Assembly: GCA_016868355.1 (NCBI GenBank)
Contig: VGHB01000010.1
Coordinates: forward strand, 1-64,000
Source: Betaproteobacteria bacterium
GTDB lineage: Bacteria; Pseudomonadota; Gammaproteobacteria; Burkholderiales; Burkholderiaceae_C
DNA: 64,000 nucleotides
Direction: 5' to 3'
In this document: piece by piece, positions 18,110 to 25,730 of the stretch
Layout: each line of letters begins with the position of its first letter
Numbering within the stretch: position 1 is the stretch's first letter
Translations under genes and position numbers: made by a program
The notes under the pieces: generated by a model
What the model saw: the letters and a program-made list of their open reading frames with translations, nothing else
Told to the model about the DNA's origin: nothing
The model's database searches: none

Positions 18110-18121
18110 CCGCTTAAGCGG
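18110..18121. repeat. 12-bp perfect palindrome between convergent genes
   Basis: CCGCTTAAGCGG is a perfect 12-bp palindrome in the 252-bp gap between the convergent VOC gene and the CoA-transferase gene. It lacks a U-tract on either side, so a standard terminator is not supported. I see no other feature in this gap. Confidence 0.6.
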
Positions 18122-18217
18122 ATCAGCATCACTCGGCGCCAAGGCTCTCATGCGCACAGCCGGAACACGGCTGTGGCCGATGTCCCGCAACGCCAGAGGC
18201 GCCTTGGACTGTTTGAC

Positions 18218-19384
18218 TCAAGCAGCGGGTTTTGTCACCGCCGTGGGCAGCAGGGCCGAATTGTCCGCGCCCAGTGCCGAGCAGACACGCCCAGGCAGAC
18301 GAGCGCCGTCGAGGCGGATGGGGCTGGCCAGCAGACGCATCCCGTGCAGCGCAGGGTGCGGCGTGGTCTGCACACCGCCCTGTGCATGTACGAAAGGGTT
18401 CTCGAGCGCCTGCGCCAAGCCGTACACCGGCGCTACCGGCAGCCGCCCCTGTAGCGCTGCTAGCCAGGCAGCTGTGGGCCGGCGGCGGAACTCGCGGTCG
18501 AGCAGCGCGATCAGTTCGGCCTTATGTTCGCGCCGCGCGGCCACGCTCGCGAAGTGCGGATTGCGCAGTTCAGGTGCGCCGACCTCTTCGACCAGTTGGT
18601 CCCAGAACCGGGGTGTCATGCACATGACGAACATCTCGCCGTCGGCCGTGGGGAACAGCTGACACGGCACTGTAGACGGGTGCGCCGAACGCGCCTGGCG
18701 CGTTGTGACGGAACCGCTGTTCAGGTACCAGGCGGCGGGGTAGGTGAGCTGGAACAGTGCTACATCGAAGAGGCTCACATCCACGTCGCGGCCGCGGCCG
18801 GTCTTCAGCGCGCCCACCAGCGCTGCGAGCAGGCCCACTGCCAGCGTCACGCCACTCATATAGTCCACGATCGACAGCCCCATGCGCGAAGGCGGGCCCT
18901 CGGGCTCACCGGTCAGGTGCATAAAGCCACACTCGGCTTGCATCAGGTAGTCGTAACCTGGCCACGCGGCGCGTTCGTTGCCACGCCCGTAGGCCGAGAG
19001 GTGGCCGCAGACGATGCGCGGGTTATGTACCGCGAGCGCCGGGTGGGTGAGCCCGAGCTTGGCAGCCTGATCGCCGCGCAGATTCTCCAGCACGATGTCG
19101 CTCGTGGCCACCAGCGCCTGGAAGTCAGCTCGGCCGGCTGCGGTTTTCAGGTCGAGGACGACGCTCCTCTTGTTGCGGTTGAAAGTCTGGAAGAACTGGC
19201 TGTCGTTGTCGCCCAGGAAGTGCGGCCCGGTGGCGCGCGAGATATCGCCGCCAGGCGGCTCGATCTTGACGACCTCGGCGCCCAGATCTGCCAGATGCAG
19301 ACTGGCGAAGGGCCCGGCGCCGTACTGCTCCACCGCCAGCACGCGGATGCCGGCCAGCGGCAGGTCGGTGGCAAGGGCCGTCAT
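18218..19384 (-). CDS. CaiB/BaiF-type CoA-transferase (family III)
   Basis: A class III CoA-transferase of 388 residues from the ATG at 19384; the frame is open to 19411, which would overlap the dehydrogenase gene. It has LAGIRVLAVEQYGAGPFASL at the N-terminus, LADLGAEVVKIEPPGGD, and the catalytic Asp in WPGYDYLMQAECG. It is the last gene of the seven-gene operon starting at 23873. Together with the acyl-CoA dehydrogenase, MaoC hydratase and lyase-like genes upstream it makes a plausible activation/oxidation/hydration/cleavage chain for a dicarboxylic acid. The actual acid is not determined. Confidence 0.86.
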   Translation of the reverse strand: MTALATDLPLAGIRVLAVEQYGAGPFASLHLADLGAEVVKIEPPGGDISRATGPHFLGDNDSQFFQTFNRNKRSVVLDLKTAAGRADFQALVATSDIVLENLRGDQAAKLGLTHPALAVHNPRIVCGHLSAYGRGNERAAWPGYDYLMQAECGFMHLTGEPEGPPSRMGLSIVDYMSGVTLAVGLLAALVGALKTGRGRDVDVSLFDVALFQLTYPAAWYLNSGSVTTRQARSAHPSTVPCQLFPTADGEMFVMCMTPRFWDQLVEEVGAPELRNPHFASVAARREHKAELIALLDREFRRRPTAAWLAALQGRLPVAPVYGLAQALENPFVHAQGGVQTTPHPALHGMRLLASPIRLDGARLPGRVCSALGADNSALLPTAVTKPAA

Positions 19385-19397
19385 CGTATCCGCGCAT

Positions 19398-20552
19398 TCA
19401 AACGCCACCACGCTGCACCAGCTGCTTGGCGATGATGGTCTGCAGGATCTCGTTGGTGCCTTCGCCGATGCACATCAGCATCGCGTCGCGGTAGTAGCGT
19501 TCGATCTCATACTCGGTGCTGTAGCTGTAGCCACCGAAGATGCGCATGGCTTCGCTGGCGCAGAACACGCCCGCTTCCGAGCCGTGGAACTTGGCCATCG
19601 CGGCTTCCATATCGCAGCGCTCGCCGGCATCGTACTTGCGCGCCGCTTGTTCGATGAGCAGCTTGCTGGCCTCGACCTTGGTCACCATCTCGGCGAGCTT
19701 GAGCTGGATCGCCTGGTGCTCACTGATCGGCTTGCCAAACGCGCTGCGTTCCTGGGCGTAGCGCAGTGCCAATCGAAGCGCTCCCAGTGCAATTCCGCAG
19801 CCGCGTGCAGCCACGTTTATACGGCCGAGTTCCAGCCCGCCGGCGATCTGCGCGAAGCCCTTACCCTCCACACCACCCACCAAGCGCGAGGTGGGAATAC
19901 GAAAGTTGTCGAAGCTCAGCTCGCAGCTGTCGATGGCCCGGTAACCGAGCTTCTTCATCTTCTTGCTGACCTGAAAGCCTGGGCCTTTCTCGGCGATGAA
20001 CAAGCTCATGCCCTTGTGACGCGGCTGGGACTCGGGGTCGGTCTTGGCCAGCAGCAGGATGCCGTGGCCGTTGCCACTGTTGGTGATCCAGGTCTTAGCG
20101 CCATTGATCACATAGTGGTCACCCTCGCGCCGCGCCACGGTACGGATCGCCTGCAGGTCGCTACCGGCGTTAGGCTCGGTCAGCCCGATGCCACCGCGGA
20201 ATTCGCCGCTGGCCATCTTCGGCAGCCACTCGCGCTTCTGAGCCTCAGTGCCGAAGCGCTCGACGGCGCTGGCCATGATCAGGTGCGAATTGAAGATGCC
20301 GCTGGGCGCCATCCAGGCGCTCGCCACCTCGATCACGATCTTGGCGTAGGTGTCGGCAGATAGCCCGAGCCCGCCGTACTCAGGCGAGATCGTGGCTCCG
20401 AACAGTCCGAGCTCCTTCATCTGCTCGACCAGCGCGTGTGGATACTCGTCGGCCTGGTCGAACTTCCGTGCGATCGGGCGCACTTCCTTGTCGACCCAGG
20501 TTTCGATGCTTGCCAGGATGGCACGTTCATCTTCTGCGGTCCAGGTGCTCAT
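19398..20552 (-). CDS. acyl-CoA dehydrogenase
   Basis: A 384-residue flavoprotein that introduces a trans-2,3 double bond into an acyl-CoA. It has GIGLTEPNAGSDLQAIRTVA and WITNSGNGHGILLLAKTD for FAD binding, and RSAFGKPISEHQAIQLKLAEM. Glu364 in MCIGEGTNEIL sits at the catalytic-base position of medium-chain dehydrogenases. It is cytoplasmic and would pass electrons to ETF. Its gene follows MaoC by 1 bp. Given the mesaconyl-CoA-hydratase-like MaoC, a branched short dicarboxyl-CoA such as methylsuccinyl-CoA is a reasonable guess at the substrate. Confidence 0.9.
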   Translation of the reverse strand: MSTWTAEDERAILASIETWVDKEVRPIARKFDQADEYPHALVEQMKELGLFGATISPEYGGLGLSADTYAKIVIEVASAWMAPSGIFNSHLIMASAVERFGTEAQKREWLPKMASGEFRGGIGLTEPNAGSDLQAIRTVARREGDHYVINGAKTWITNSGNGHGILLLAKTDPESQPRHKGMSLFIAEKGPGFQVSKKMKKLGYRAIDSCELSFDNFRIPTSRLVGGVEGKGFAQIAGGLELGRINVAARGCGIALGALRLALRYAQERSAFGKPISEHQAIQLKLAEMVTKVEASKLLIEQAARKYDAGERCDMEAAMAKFHGSEAGVFCASEAMRIFGGYSYSTEYEIERYYRDAMLMCIGEGTNEILQTIIAKQLVQRGGV

Positions 20553-20553
20553 C

Positions 20554-21072
20554 TCAGTACCCTACCTTGTCCTCGACGCTGTGGCCGCGTCTGGCGATCA
20601 GCATTGTGCGCTTGAAATGGCACACCACGGTGCCATGTTGGTTGAAGCCGGTGGTCTTGACGCTGACCAGACCCGCGCTCGCGCGGCTCTTGCTTTCGCG
20701 TTTGTCGAGCACCTCGCTCTCAGCCGTCAGCGTATCGCCCGCGTACAGCGGGTGCGTGAGCTTGATCTCATCCCACCCCAGGTTGGCAATGGCCTTCTGC
20801 GAAACGTCGCTCACGCTCATACCGACCATCAGCGCTACCGTAAGCGGGCTGCAAACGATGCACTTACCAAACTCGCTAGCCTTGGCGTACTCAGCGTCGA
20901 AGTGCATCGGATGGGTGTTCATCGTTAGCAGCGTGAACCAGGTGTTATCGGTTTCGGTGATGGTACGGCCCGGCCGGTGTTCGTAGATGTCGCCGATATT
21001 GAAGTCTTCGTAGTGGCGGCCGAAACTCTCGCGGAAGCGCCGCTCACCGACCTGCTTGACGTTATGAACCAT
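20554..21072 (-). CDS. MaoC-type hydratase, mesaconyl/itaconyl-CoA hydratase-like
   Basis: A 172-residue single hotdog-fold hydratase. The frame is open to 21138, but MVHNVKQVGERRF at 21072 is the likely start. The block ITETDNTWFTLLTMNTHPMH, followed by FDAEYAKASEFGK, carries the Asp/His pair expected for hydration, and GMSVSDVSQKAIANLGWDEI is, from memory, close to mesaconyl-C4-CoA/beta-methylmalyl-CoA and itaconyl-CoA hydratases. It would add water to an unsaturated branched dicarboxyl-CoA. It lies between the acyl-CoA dehydrogenase and the lyase-like gene in one operon. Confidence 0.85.
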   Translation of the reverse strand: MVHNVKQVGERRFRESFGRHYEDFNIGDIYEHRPGRTITETDNTWFTLLTMNTHPMHFDAEYAKASEFGKCIVCSPLTVALMVGMSVSDVSQKAIANLGWDEIKLTHPLYAGDTLTAESEVLDKRESKSRASAGLVSVKTTGFNQHGTVVCHFKRTMLIARRGHSVEDKVGY

Positions 21073-21101
21073 GGCCTTGTTGCTCCGGTAGGGGTGTTCG
21101 T

Positions 21102-21782
21102 TCAGTGGGAAAGTGCGTGTGCTCTGCCGCCGGCACACGCGAGCAGGCGCTGCGCCGCCAGCGCTACGGGCTGGTCGTTGAGGCGGCTGCTCGGCAGCGC
21201 GGCTGCTGCATCAACGCCTGCTGGGCCAGCAGCGGCAACGACACGGCGTGCTTCGTCAATCTTGCCGGGGGTGGGTGCTAGCGCTGAGTGCACCGTCTCG
21301 AGCTGCCGCGGATGGATACAGGCCTTAGCCCTAAAGCCCAAGGCTGCAATGCGCTGCGTTTTGGCGGCCAGGCCGACGGTGTTCACGATGTCGAGCCAAG
21401 GCACGTCGATGCCTACCAAGCCGGTATCGGCGACCGCGCAGGTCCGCGTACCGCGGGCGTGCAGCAGATGCACCCACGCAAGGCGCGCGCCGAGTTCGCC
21501 AGCTAAGTCGACGCCGCCGAGCATGAAGACCTGAAGTTGCAGATGCGCGGCAGCGATTGCGGCCGTGTCATGCAAGCTGCGTGAGCGTTCGATCAGTGCG
21601 ATCAAGGTAATACCGTGCAGTTGTGCAGCCAGGATCTCGATCTCGGGGGCGCTTTCGGCCTTGGCCAGCATCACAAACACCGGCTCGGCAACGGTGCCGC
21701 TGGCCTCGGCCTTGGCAAAATATTCTGCTCGGTTAGTTGGCACGAACAGCAGTGAGCAGGTGTCGCAGATTGAAGGCGTCAT
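21102..21782 (-). CDS. HpcH/HpaI (CitE-like) aldolase family protein, internally deleted
   Basis: A 226-residue relative of citryl-, malyl- and citramalyl-CoA lyases, which are usually about 280 residues. The start SLLFVPTNRAEYFAKAEASG fits the family N-terminus and FRAKACIHPRQLETVHSALA the C-terminus. Directly after the N-terminus it jumps to PVFVMLAKAES, skipping the roughly 55-60 residues that normally hold the DLEDAV segment and the catalytic VRxN Arg. No DNA for that part is present in any frame, so this is an in-frame deletion and not a frameshift. The frame is open to 21962, but the ATG at 21782 follows the deacetylase gene cleanly. It may be inactive or have another role. Confidence 0.75.
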   Translation of the reverse strand: MTPSICDTCSLLFVPTNRAEYFAKAEASGTVAEPVFVMLAKAESAPEIEILAAQLHGITLIALIERSRSLHDTAAIAAAHLQLQVFMLGGVDLAGELGARLAWVHLLHARGTRTCAVADTGLVGIDVPWLDIVNTVGLAAKTQRIAALGFRAKACIHPRQLETVHSALAPTPGKIDEARRVVAAAGPAGVDAAAALPSSRLNDQPVALAAQRLLACAGGRAHALSH

Positions 21783-21792
21783 GGGCTCGCTC

Positions 21793-22704
21793 TCAGGCCT
21801 GCGTGGCAGCGGGCACTTGAGCGGCAAAGTGCTCGGCCACGGCACGCCGCGAGGTGATCCACACATCGCCGTTTCCCCGCATGGCGCCCTGCACATGTTC
21901 GAAAAAGCGCTCCAGCGCACCAATGCGCCCGGGCCGGCCAATGATGCGCAAGTGCAGGCCAAGCGACATCAGACGCGGCGGCGATTGGCCGCGGCGCGCT
22001 TCGGCCAGCAACTCATCAAAGCTGTCGATCGCATACTCAAGCCACAGGCGCGGCGTGTAGGCGGGTGCCACCCACATCTTCATGTCGTTGCTGTCCAGCG
22101 CATAGGGTACGATAATCATGGGCCGCGTCGAGCCAGGCACCGGGCCCCAGAAGGGCGTGTCAGCGCTGTAGTCGTCCATGTGATACAGAAAGCCCTCTTC
22201 CTGCAGCAGCCGGCGTGTGTGCTCGGTGTGCAGGTAGCGGCTGAGCCAGCCCACCGGGCGCAGACCGGTGCTGGCCTTGATGCTGTCGGCAGCGCGGCGG
22301 ATGAAGGCGCGTTCGTCCGCTTCGGCCAGCCGGAACTGGTGCACCCAGCGCCAACCGTGGGCGCACACCTCGTCGCCCCGCTCCCCGATACGCCTGCCGA
22401 TGGCTTGCGCGAGCGCTGGCGCACGTTCTAGTGAAAGTGCGGCCGCGGTCCAGGTGGCCGTGAAGCTGAAGCGATCGAGCAGTGCCAACACGCGCGGCCC
22501 ACCTTCTTCAATGCCGTAGCGGTAATTGCTTTCGTTGCCGTGCATGCGAACCGGCTTCTTCAGCATGACGCCGAGCTCATCGACCGGTTCGGGGATGGGG
22601 TCGCCGTCGGCGATGGAGTACTCCGAGCCTTCTTCGACGTTGACCACGATCGACAGCGCCAGCCGCGCGCCGCCCGGCCACTGCCATGCGGGGGTGGGAG
22701 ACAT
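21793..22704 (-). CDS. polysaccharide deacetylase-fold hydrolase (cyclic imide hydrolase/PuuE-like), copy 1
   Basis: A 303-residue NodB-fold protein of the allantoinase (PuuE)/cyclic-imide-hydrolase branch. It starts with WPGGARLALSIVVNVEEGSE and has ESNYRYGIEEGGPRVLALLD, EVCAHGWRWVHQF and LHLRIIGRPGRI. Chitin- and peptidoglycan-deacetylases have an export signal and a TFDDG motif; this has neither. Its branch typically opens cyclic ureides or imides in the cytoplasm. Two more members occur at 27886 and 28829, all in operons with the same operator. The substrate is inferred from family only. Confidence 0.8.
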   Translation of the reverse strand: MSPTPAWQWPGGARLALSIVVNVEEGSEYSIADGDPIPEPVDELGVMLKKPVRMHGNESNYRYGIEEGGPRVLALLDRFSFTATWTAAALSLERAPALAQAIGRRIGERGDEVCAHGWRWVHQFRLAEADERAFIRRAADSIKASTGLRPVGWLSRYLHTEHTRRLLQEEGFLYHMDDYSADTPFWGPVPGSTRPMIIVPYALDSNDMKMWVAPAYTPRLWLEYAIDSFDELLAEARRGQSPPRLMSLGLHLRIIGRPGRIGALERFFEHVQGAMRGNGDVWITSRRAVAEHFAAQVPAATQA

Positions 22705-22713
22705 GAGGTGGCG

Positions 22714-23568
22714 TCAGTGCATTTCTTCACCGCCCGAGACGTTCATCGACTCGCCGGTGATGTACTGCGCCTGCTCGGAGCAGAGAAATGCAACCGCCGC
22801 GGCGGTGTCTCCAGGCAGGCCGGGCCGGCCGAGCGGGATGCGCGCACGCATGTCGGCCAGATACTGTTCAACGCTCTTGCCAAGCAGCTTGGCGAAGTAC
22901 TCGTTCTGCCAGGCGCCGAGCCCGGTTGTGACGTGGTTGGGGCAGACCGCGTTGACTGTCACGCCCAGCGGCGCCAGTTCGATTGCAGCCACGCGTGTCA
23001 GGCCCACCAGTCCGTGTTTTGAAGCGCAGTAGGAGGCGGCGTGGGGAAACCCGCTCTTTGCCGCCTGGCTCGCGATGTTGATGATGCGCCCGCCGTGCCT
23101 GCCCGCAGCTGCCTGCGCCGCGAAGCGCTTTGCCACCGCCTGCGTGGCGGCGAATACGCCGCGCAGATTGACACCCAGCACGGTGTCCCACTCCTCGAGG
23201 CTCATGTCGACGATGGGCTTCATCAGGTAACCGATGCCGGCGTTGTTGACGAGGATGTCGACGCAGCCAAGACGCGCCACGGTCGAGTCGACGAGTTGCT
23301 CCACCGCGGCACCATCGAGCATGTTGCACGGCAGCGCCAATGCGCTACCACCGGCGGCGTTGATCTCGGCCACCACCGCCTGCATTTCGCTGCTGGCGCC
23401 GATGGCTGACGCAGGCAGGTGCGGCCCGGCGGCCGCGCCGAGGTCAGCGACAACCGCATGCGCACCTTCGGCCGCCAGCCGCATGGCGATCGCAGCACCC
23501 AGCCCGCCGCGCCGCCCGGCGCCGGTGATGATGGCGACCTTGCCCTGCAGCTCGGGGTAGGCAGCCAT
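22714..23568 (-). CDS. SDR-family oxidoreductase
   Basis: A 284-residue short-chain dehydrogenase. The nucleotide-binding loop is TGAGRRGGLGAAIAMRL, with two extra residues compared with the usual TGxxxGIG. NNAG is present (ILVNNAGIGYL). The catalytic Ser lies in IINIASQAAK and the Tyr/Lys in YCASKHGLV. It probably oxidises or reduces a hydroxyl/keto group with NAD(P). ATG 23568 overlaps the last base of the HapK-like stop codon (TGATG), and a GTG one codon earlier is an alternative start. It belongs to the seven-gene operon behind operator copy 3. Confidence 0.88.
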   Translation of the reverse strand: MAAYPELQGKVAIITGAGRRGGLGAAIAMRLAAEGAHAVVADLGAAAGPHLPASAIGASSEMQAVVAEINAAGGSALALPCNMLDGAAVEQLVDSTVARLGCVDILVNNAGIGYLMKPIVDMSLEEWDTVLGVNLRGVFAATQAVAKRFAAQAAAGRHGGRIINIASQAAKSGFPHAASYCASKHGLVGLTRVAAIELAPLGVTVNAVCPNHVTTGLGAWQNEYFAKLLGKSVEQYLADMRARIPLGRPGLPGDTAAAVAFLCSEQAQYITGESMNVSGGEEMH

Positions 23569-23873
23569 CACAGCGACTGCGTGATGATAAACAGCGGCTG
23601 GTCGGCGAAGCTCTGGAACTGTGCTGCCACCGCCTGCATCGCGGGCGTACCGACGTCCTTGGCCAGCTGCGCCATGTCGTTGATGCGCAGGATCTCAACG
23701 TAGGCGTAAGGCGATGGCCCGCCGGTCAACAGACCGCTGGCCTTCAAGACCTCAAATTTGTCGACCGAGGGCAAGCTGCCGGCTGTGGGCAGATCGACCT
23801 CGCGCGCCCACTTCTCATATGCGGACTGCTGCTCGGCGTTCTTGAGGTTAAAAAGCACGATCAGGGTGGTCAC
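23568..23873 (-). CDS. REDY/HapK-like small protein
   Basis: A 101-residue protein resembling the REDY-like/HapK domain named after a prodigiosin-cluster protein. It has TTLIVLFNLKNAEQQSAYEK at the start, then LPSVDKFEVLKASG, YVEILRINDM and AAQFQSFADQPLFI. I chose the GTG at 23873 because the domain begins there; the frame runs up to 24188 but has no good ATG near the domain. The fold is a small ferredoxin-like alpha/beta barrel, of the kind seen in EthD-type proteins and small isomerases. The role is unknown. It heads the operon, 83 bp downstream of operator copy 3. Confidence 0.7.
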   Translation of the reverse strand: MTTLIVLFNLKNAEQQSAYEKWAREVDLPTAGSLPSVDKFEVLKASGLLTGGPSPYAYVEILRINDMAQLAKDVGTPAMQAVAAQFQSFADQPLFIITQSL

Positions 23874-23956
23874 GCAGGTCTCCGGCTGGGTTCGGTGGCA
23901 GCAAGGCGGGGTGATGCTGATCGGGCTTAACCCGTCCCCCAAAAGCGCCCCCGAAG

Positions 23957-23968
23957 TTGTCCGGACAA
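23957..23968. promoter_or_regulatory. operator copy 3 (TTGTCCGGACAA)
   Basis: A perfect 12-bp palindrome matching the consensus. It lies 83 bp upstream of the GTG start of the HapK-like gene and is placed to control the minus-strand operon down to 18218. Confidence 0.8.
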
Positions 23969-24230
23969 TTTGACTGCAGGCCCCCCGGGCTGTCAAGGCA
24001 GTGCACCTGATCCTTGAGATCAGTAGACCCTTGAGCCCGCGGGCGCAGTTCGCCGCTATCGCTGCAATGCTGCCCCTGGCCGGTGGGTCGGCTATTGCCG
24101 AACCCTTGTCCATGAGGCATGCCTCGAACCCCCTAGCCAACGTGTACCACCGCCAGTGGCTTGACTTGGAGACCACGCTCGAGCGCACACACGCAGGCGC
24201 AGGGGCTGAGTTGCCACGGCTTGTCGAAAG

Positions 24231-24242
24231 TTATCCGGACAA
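24231..24242. promoter_or_regulatory. operator copy 4 (TTATCCGGACAA)
   Basis: One mismatch to the consensus (A for G at position 3). It ends only 5 bp before the ATG of the amine oxidase gene, so a bound repressor would block a promoter or the start of transcription. The flanks match those of the other copies (AAAG on the left, TTAG on the right). Confidence 0.7.
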
Positions 24243-24247
24243 TTAGC

Positions 24248-25705
24248 ATGCCCCCGGTGAACGCACTGCCTTCCCCGAAGTCACCCGGCGTGTCGCGCCG
24301 CTACTTGCTGCAAGGCGCGGCAGCGTGGCTCGGTGCCGCCGCTTTTGCGCCGAGCCTGCAGGCCCAGGGCGAGGGCCCGGTGTTGGTGCTCGGTGCAGGC
24401 CTCGCGGGCCTAGCAGCCGCCTTGCGCCTGCAAGACGCTGGTCGTCAAGTGTTGGTGCTCGAAGCCGCGGCACGCCTGGGCGGCCGCATCCACACGCTGG
24501 ACAAGCTGCCTGGCCGACCCGAAACCGGTGGCACGCAGATCAGCAACGGCTATGTGCGCACGCTTGCACTGTGCCAGCGCCTGGGCCTGTTCCTCGAACC
24601 CAATGCACGCAGCCCGCTGTTTGGCGATGCCCGTATGGTGCTCTTTGTGCAGGGCCGCCGCCGTAGCCTTGAACAATGGGCGGCGGCCGACGACAACCCG
24701 CTGCCTGCTGCCGTCAAGGCCTTACCGCCCGACCGCGCCCTGGCGCGGCTTCTGGCACCCAACCCACTGTCGAGCGTTGGTGCCTGGCGCGATCCTGCTC
24801 ACAGCGCACTGGATATTCCGACGCTCGGCCCGCTACGCGAGCGTGGCGTGAGCGAAGCCGCGCTGGCGTTGCTCGACGTCAACAATGCCTTTGGCGACAC
24901 GCTGGCCCAGACCACGCTGCTGCACCTGCACTATACGCAGGCCAACCTCACCGAGCTTCTCAAGACCCCAGGCCCGGTGCGCAATGTGGTGGGGGGTAAC
25001 CAACGCCTGCCCGAAGCTATGGCCGCGGCGTTGCGCACCGCGCCGCGGATGAACTCCCGTGTGCAGGCGGTTGAACAGGACGCTTCCGGCGTGCTCGTGC
25101 ACGCCACCGACGGAAGCCGACACCGCGGCAGCCGGCTGGTTTGTACCTTGCCGCTGCCTGCGCTGGCCGCGGTGCGCTTTACGCCCGCGCTGCCGGCGCG
25201 GCTTGCTGAAGCGGCGGCACTGGCGGCCTACGCGAAGGTGACGCAACTGCACCTGGAAGTGATCGAACCGTTCTGGGAAGCCGACGGCTCGAGCCCTTTC
25301 CTCTGGAGCGACGGGCCATTAGAGCGCGTGTTCCCGCAAGACCGTGAAGGCAATGGTCGCCCGCCCACGCTTACCGCCTGGATCAATGGCGCCGGCACCC
25401 AGCGCTGGGACGGTCTGGACGATGCCACCGCGGCGCGCCTGGTCGAGGCCGAACTCGTGCGCATCTGGCCCAGCGCGCGCGGCGCGGTGCGGCTGCTGCA
25501 TCGCACGGCCTGGCACCAGGACGTGCTGGCCGGTGGCGCGTGGATCAACTGGGCGCCGGGGCAGATCAGCCGCTTTTCCGCTGCACTTGGCCCTGCTGTG
25601 GGCCGTCTGCACTTTGCAGGCGAACACACCGGGCGCCGGCTGCGCGGCATCGAAGCTGCTGTGGAGTCTGGCGAACGTGCGGCCGACGAGATCCTCGCCG
25701 CATGA
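24248..25705 (+). CDS. FAD-dependent amine oxidase, probably exported
   Basis: A 485-residue flavin monoamine-oxidase-type protein. An N-terminal twin-arginine-like leader (SRRYLLQGAAAWLGAAAFAP) suggests export by Tat with FAD bound. The dinucleotide fold follows (VLVLGAGLAGLAAALRLQ, EAAARLGGRIHTL), and the C-terminal FAD segment is LHFAGEHTGRRLRGIEAAVE. Members oxidise primary, secondary or polyamines, or porphyrinogens and other conjugated substrates. It leads the operon behind operator copy 4. An aldehyde dehydrogenase follows directly, so oxidation of an amine to an aldehyde and then to an acid is the natural reading. Confidence 0.85.
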   Translation: MPPVNALPSPKSPGVSRRYLLQGAAAWLGAAAFAPSLQAQGEGPVLVLGAGLAGLAAALRLQDAGRQVLVLEAAARLGGRIHTLDKLPGRPETGGTQISNGYVRTLALCQRLGLFLEPNARSPLFGDARMVLFVQGRRRSLEQWAAADDNPLPAAVKALPPDRALARLLAPNPLSSVGAWRDPAHSALDIPTLGPLRERGVSEAALALLDVNNAFGDTLAQTTLLHLHYTQANLTELLKTPGPVRNVVGGNQRLPEAMAAALRTAPRMNSRVQAVEQDASGVLVHATDGSRHRGSRLVCTLPLPALAAVRFTPALPARLAEAAALAAYAKVTQLHLEVIEPFWEADGSSPFLWSDGPLERVFPQDREGNGRPPTLTAWINGAGTQRWDGLDDATAARLVEAELVRIWPSARGAVRLLHRTAWHQDVLAGGAWINWAPGQISRFSAALGPAVGRLHFAGEHTGRRLRGIEAAVESGERAADEILAA

Positions 25706-25730
25706 TCTTCGACCTCTTGTGAAACCCTCG

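Larger units (their letters stand above)
23874..24247. promoter_or_regulatory. divergent control region with two operators
   Basis: This 374-bp gap separates the seven-gene minus operon from the five-gene plus operon. It contains operator copies 3 and 4 (centres 274 bp apart), one near each gene. I see no gene within it. The spacing is close to a whole number of helical turns, so a DNA loop between the two bound sites is possible but unproven. Confidence 0.6.

Noticed and set aside
19095-20363. Long plus-strand open frame (422 codons) antisense to the acyl-CoA dehydrogenase
   Set aside because: It is a GC-rich shadow. The minus strand encodes an unmistakable acyl-CoA dehydrogenase, and the plus frame has no recognisable family features.
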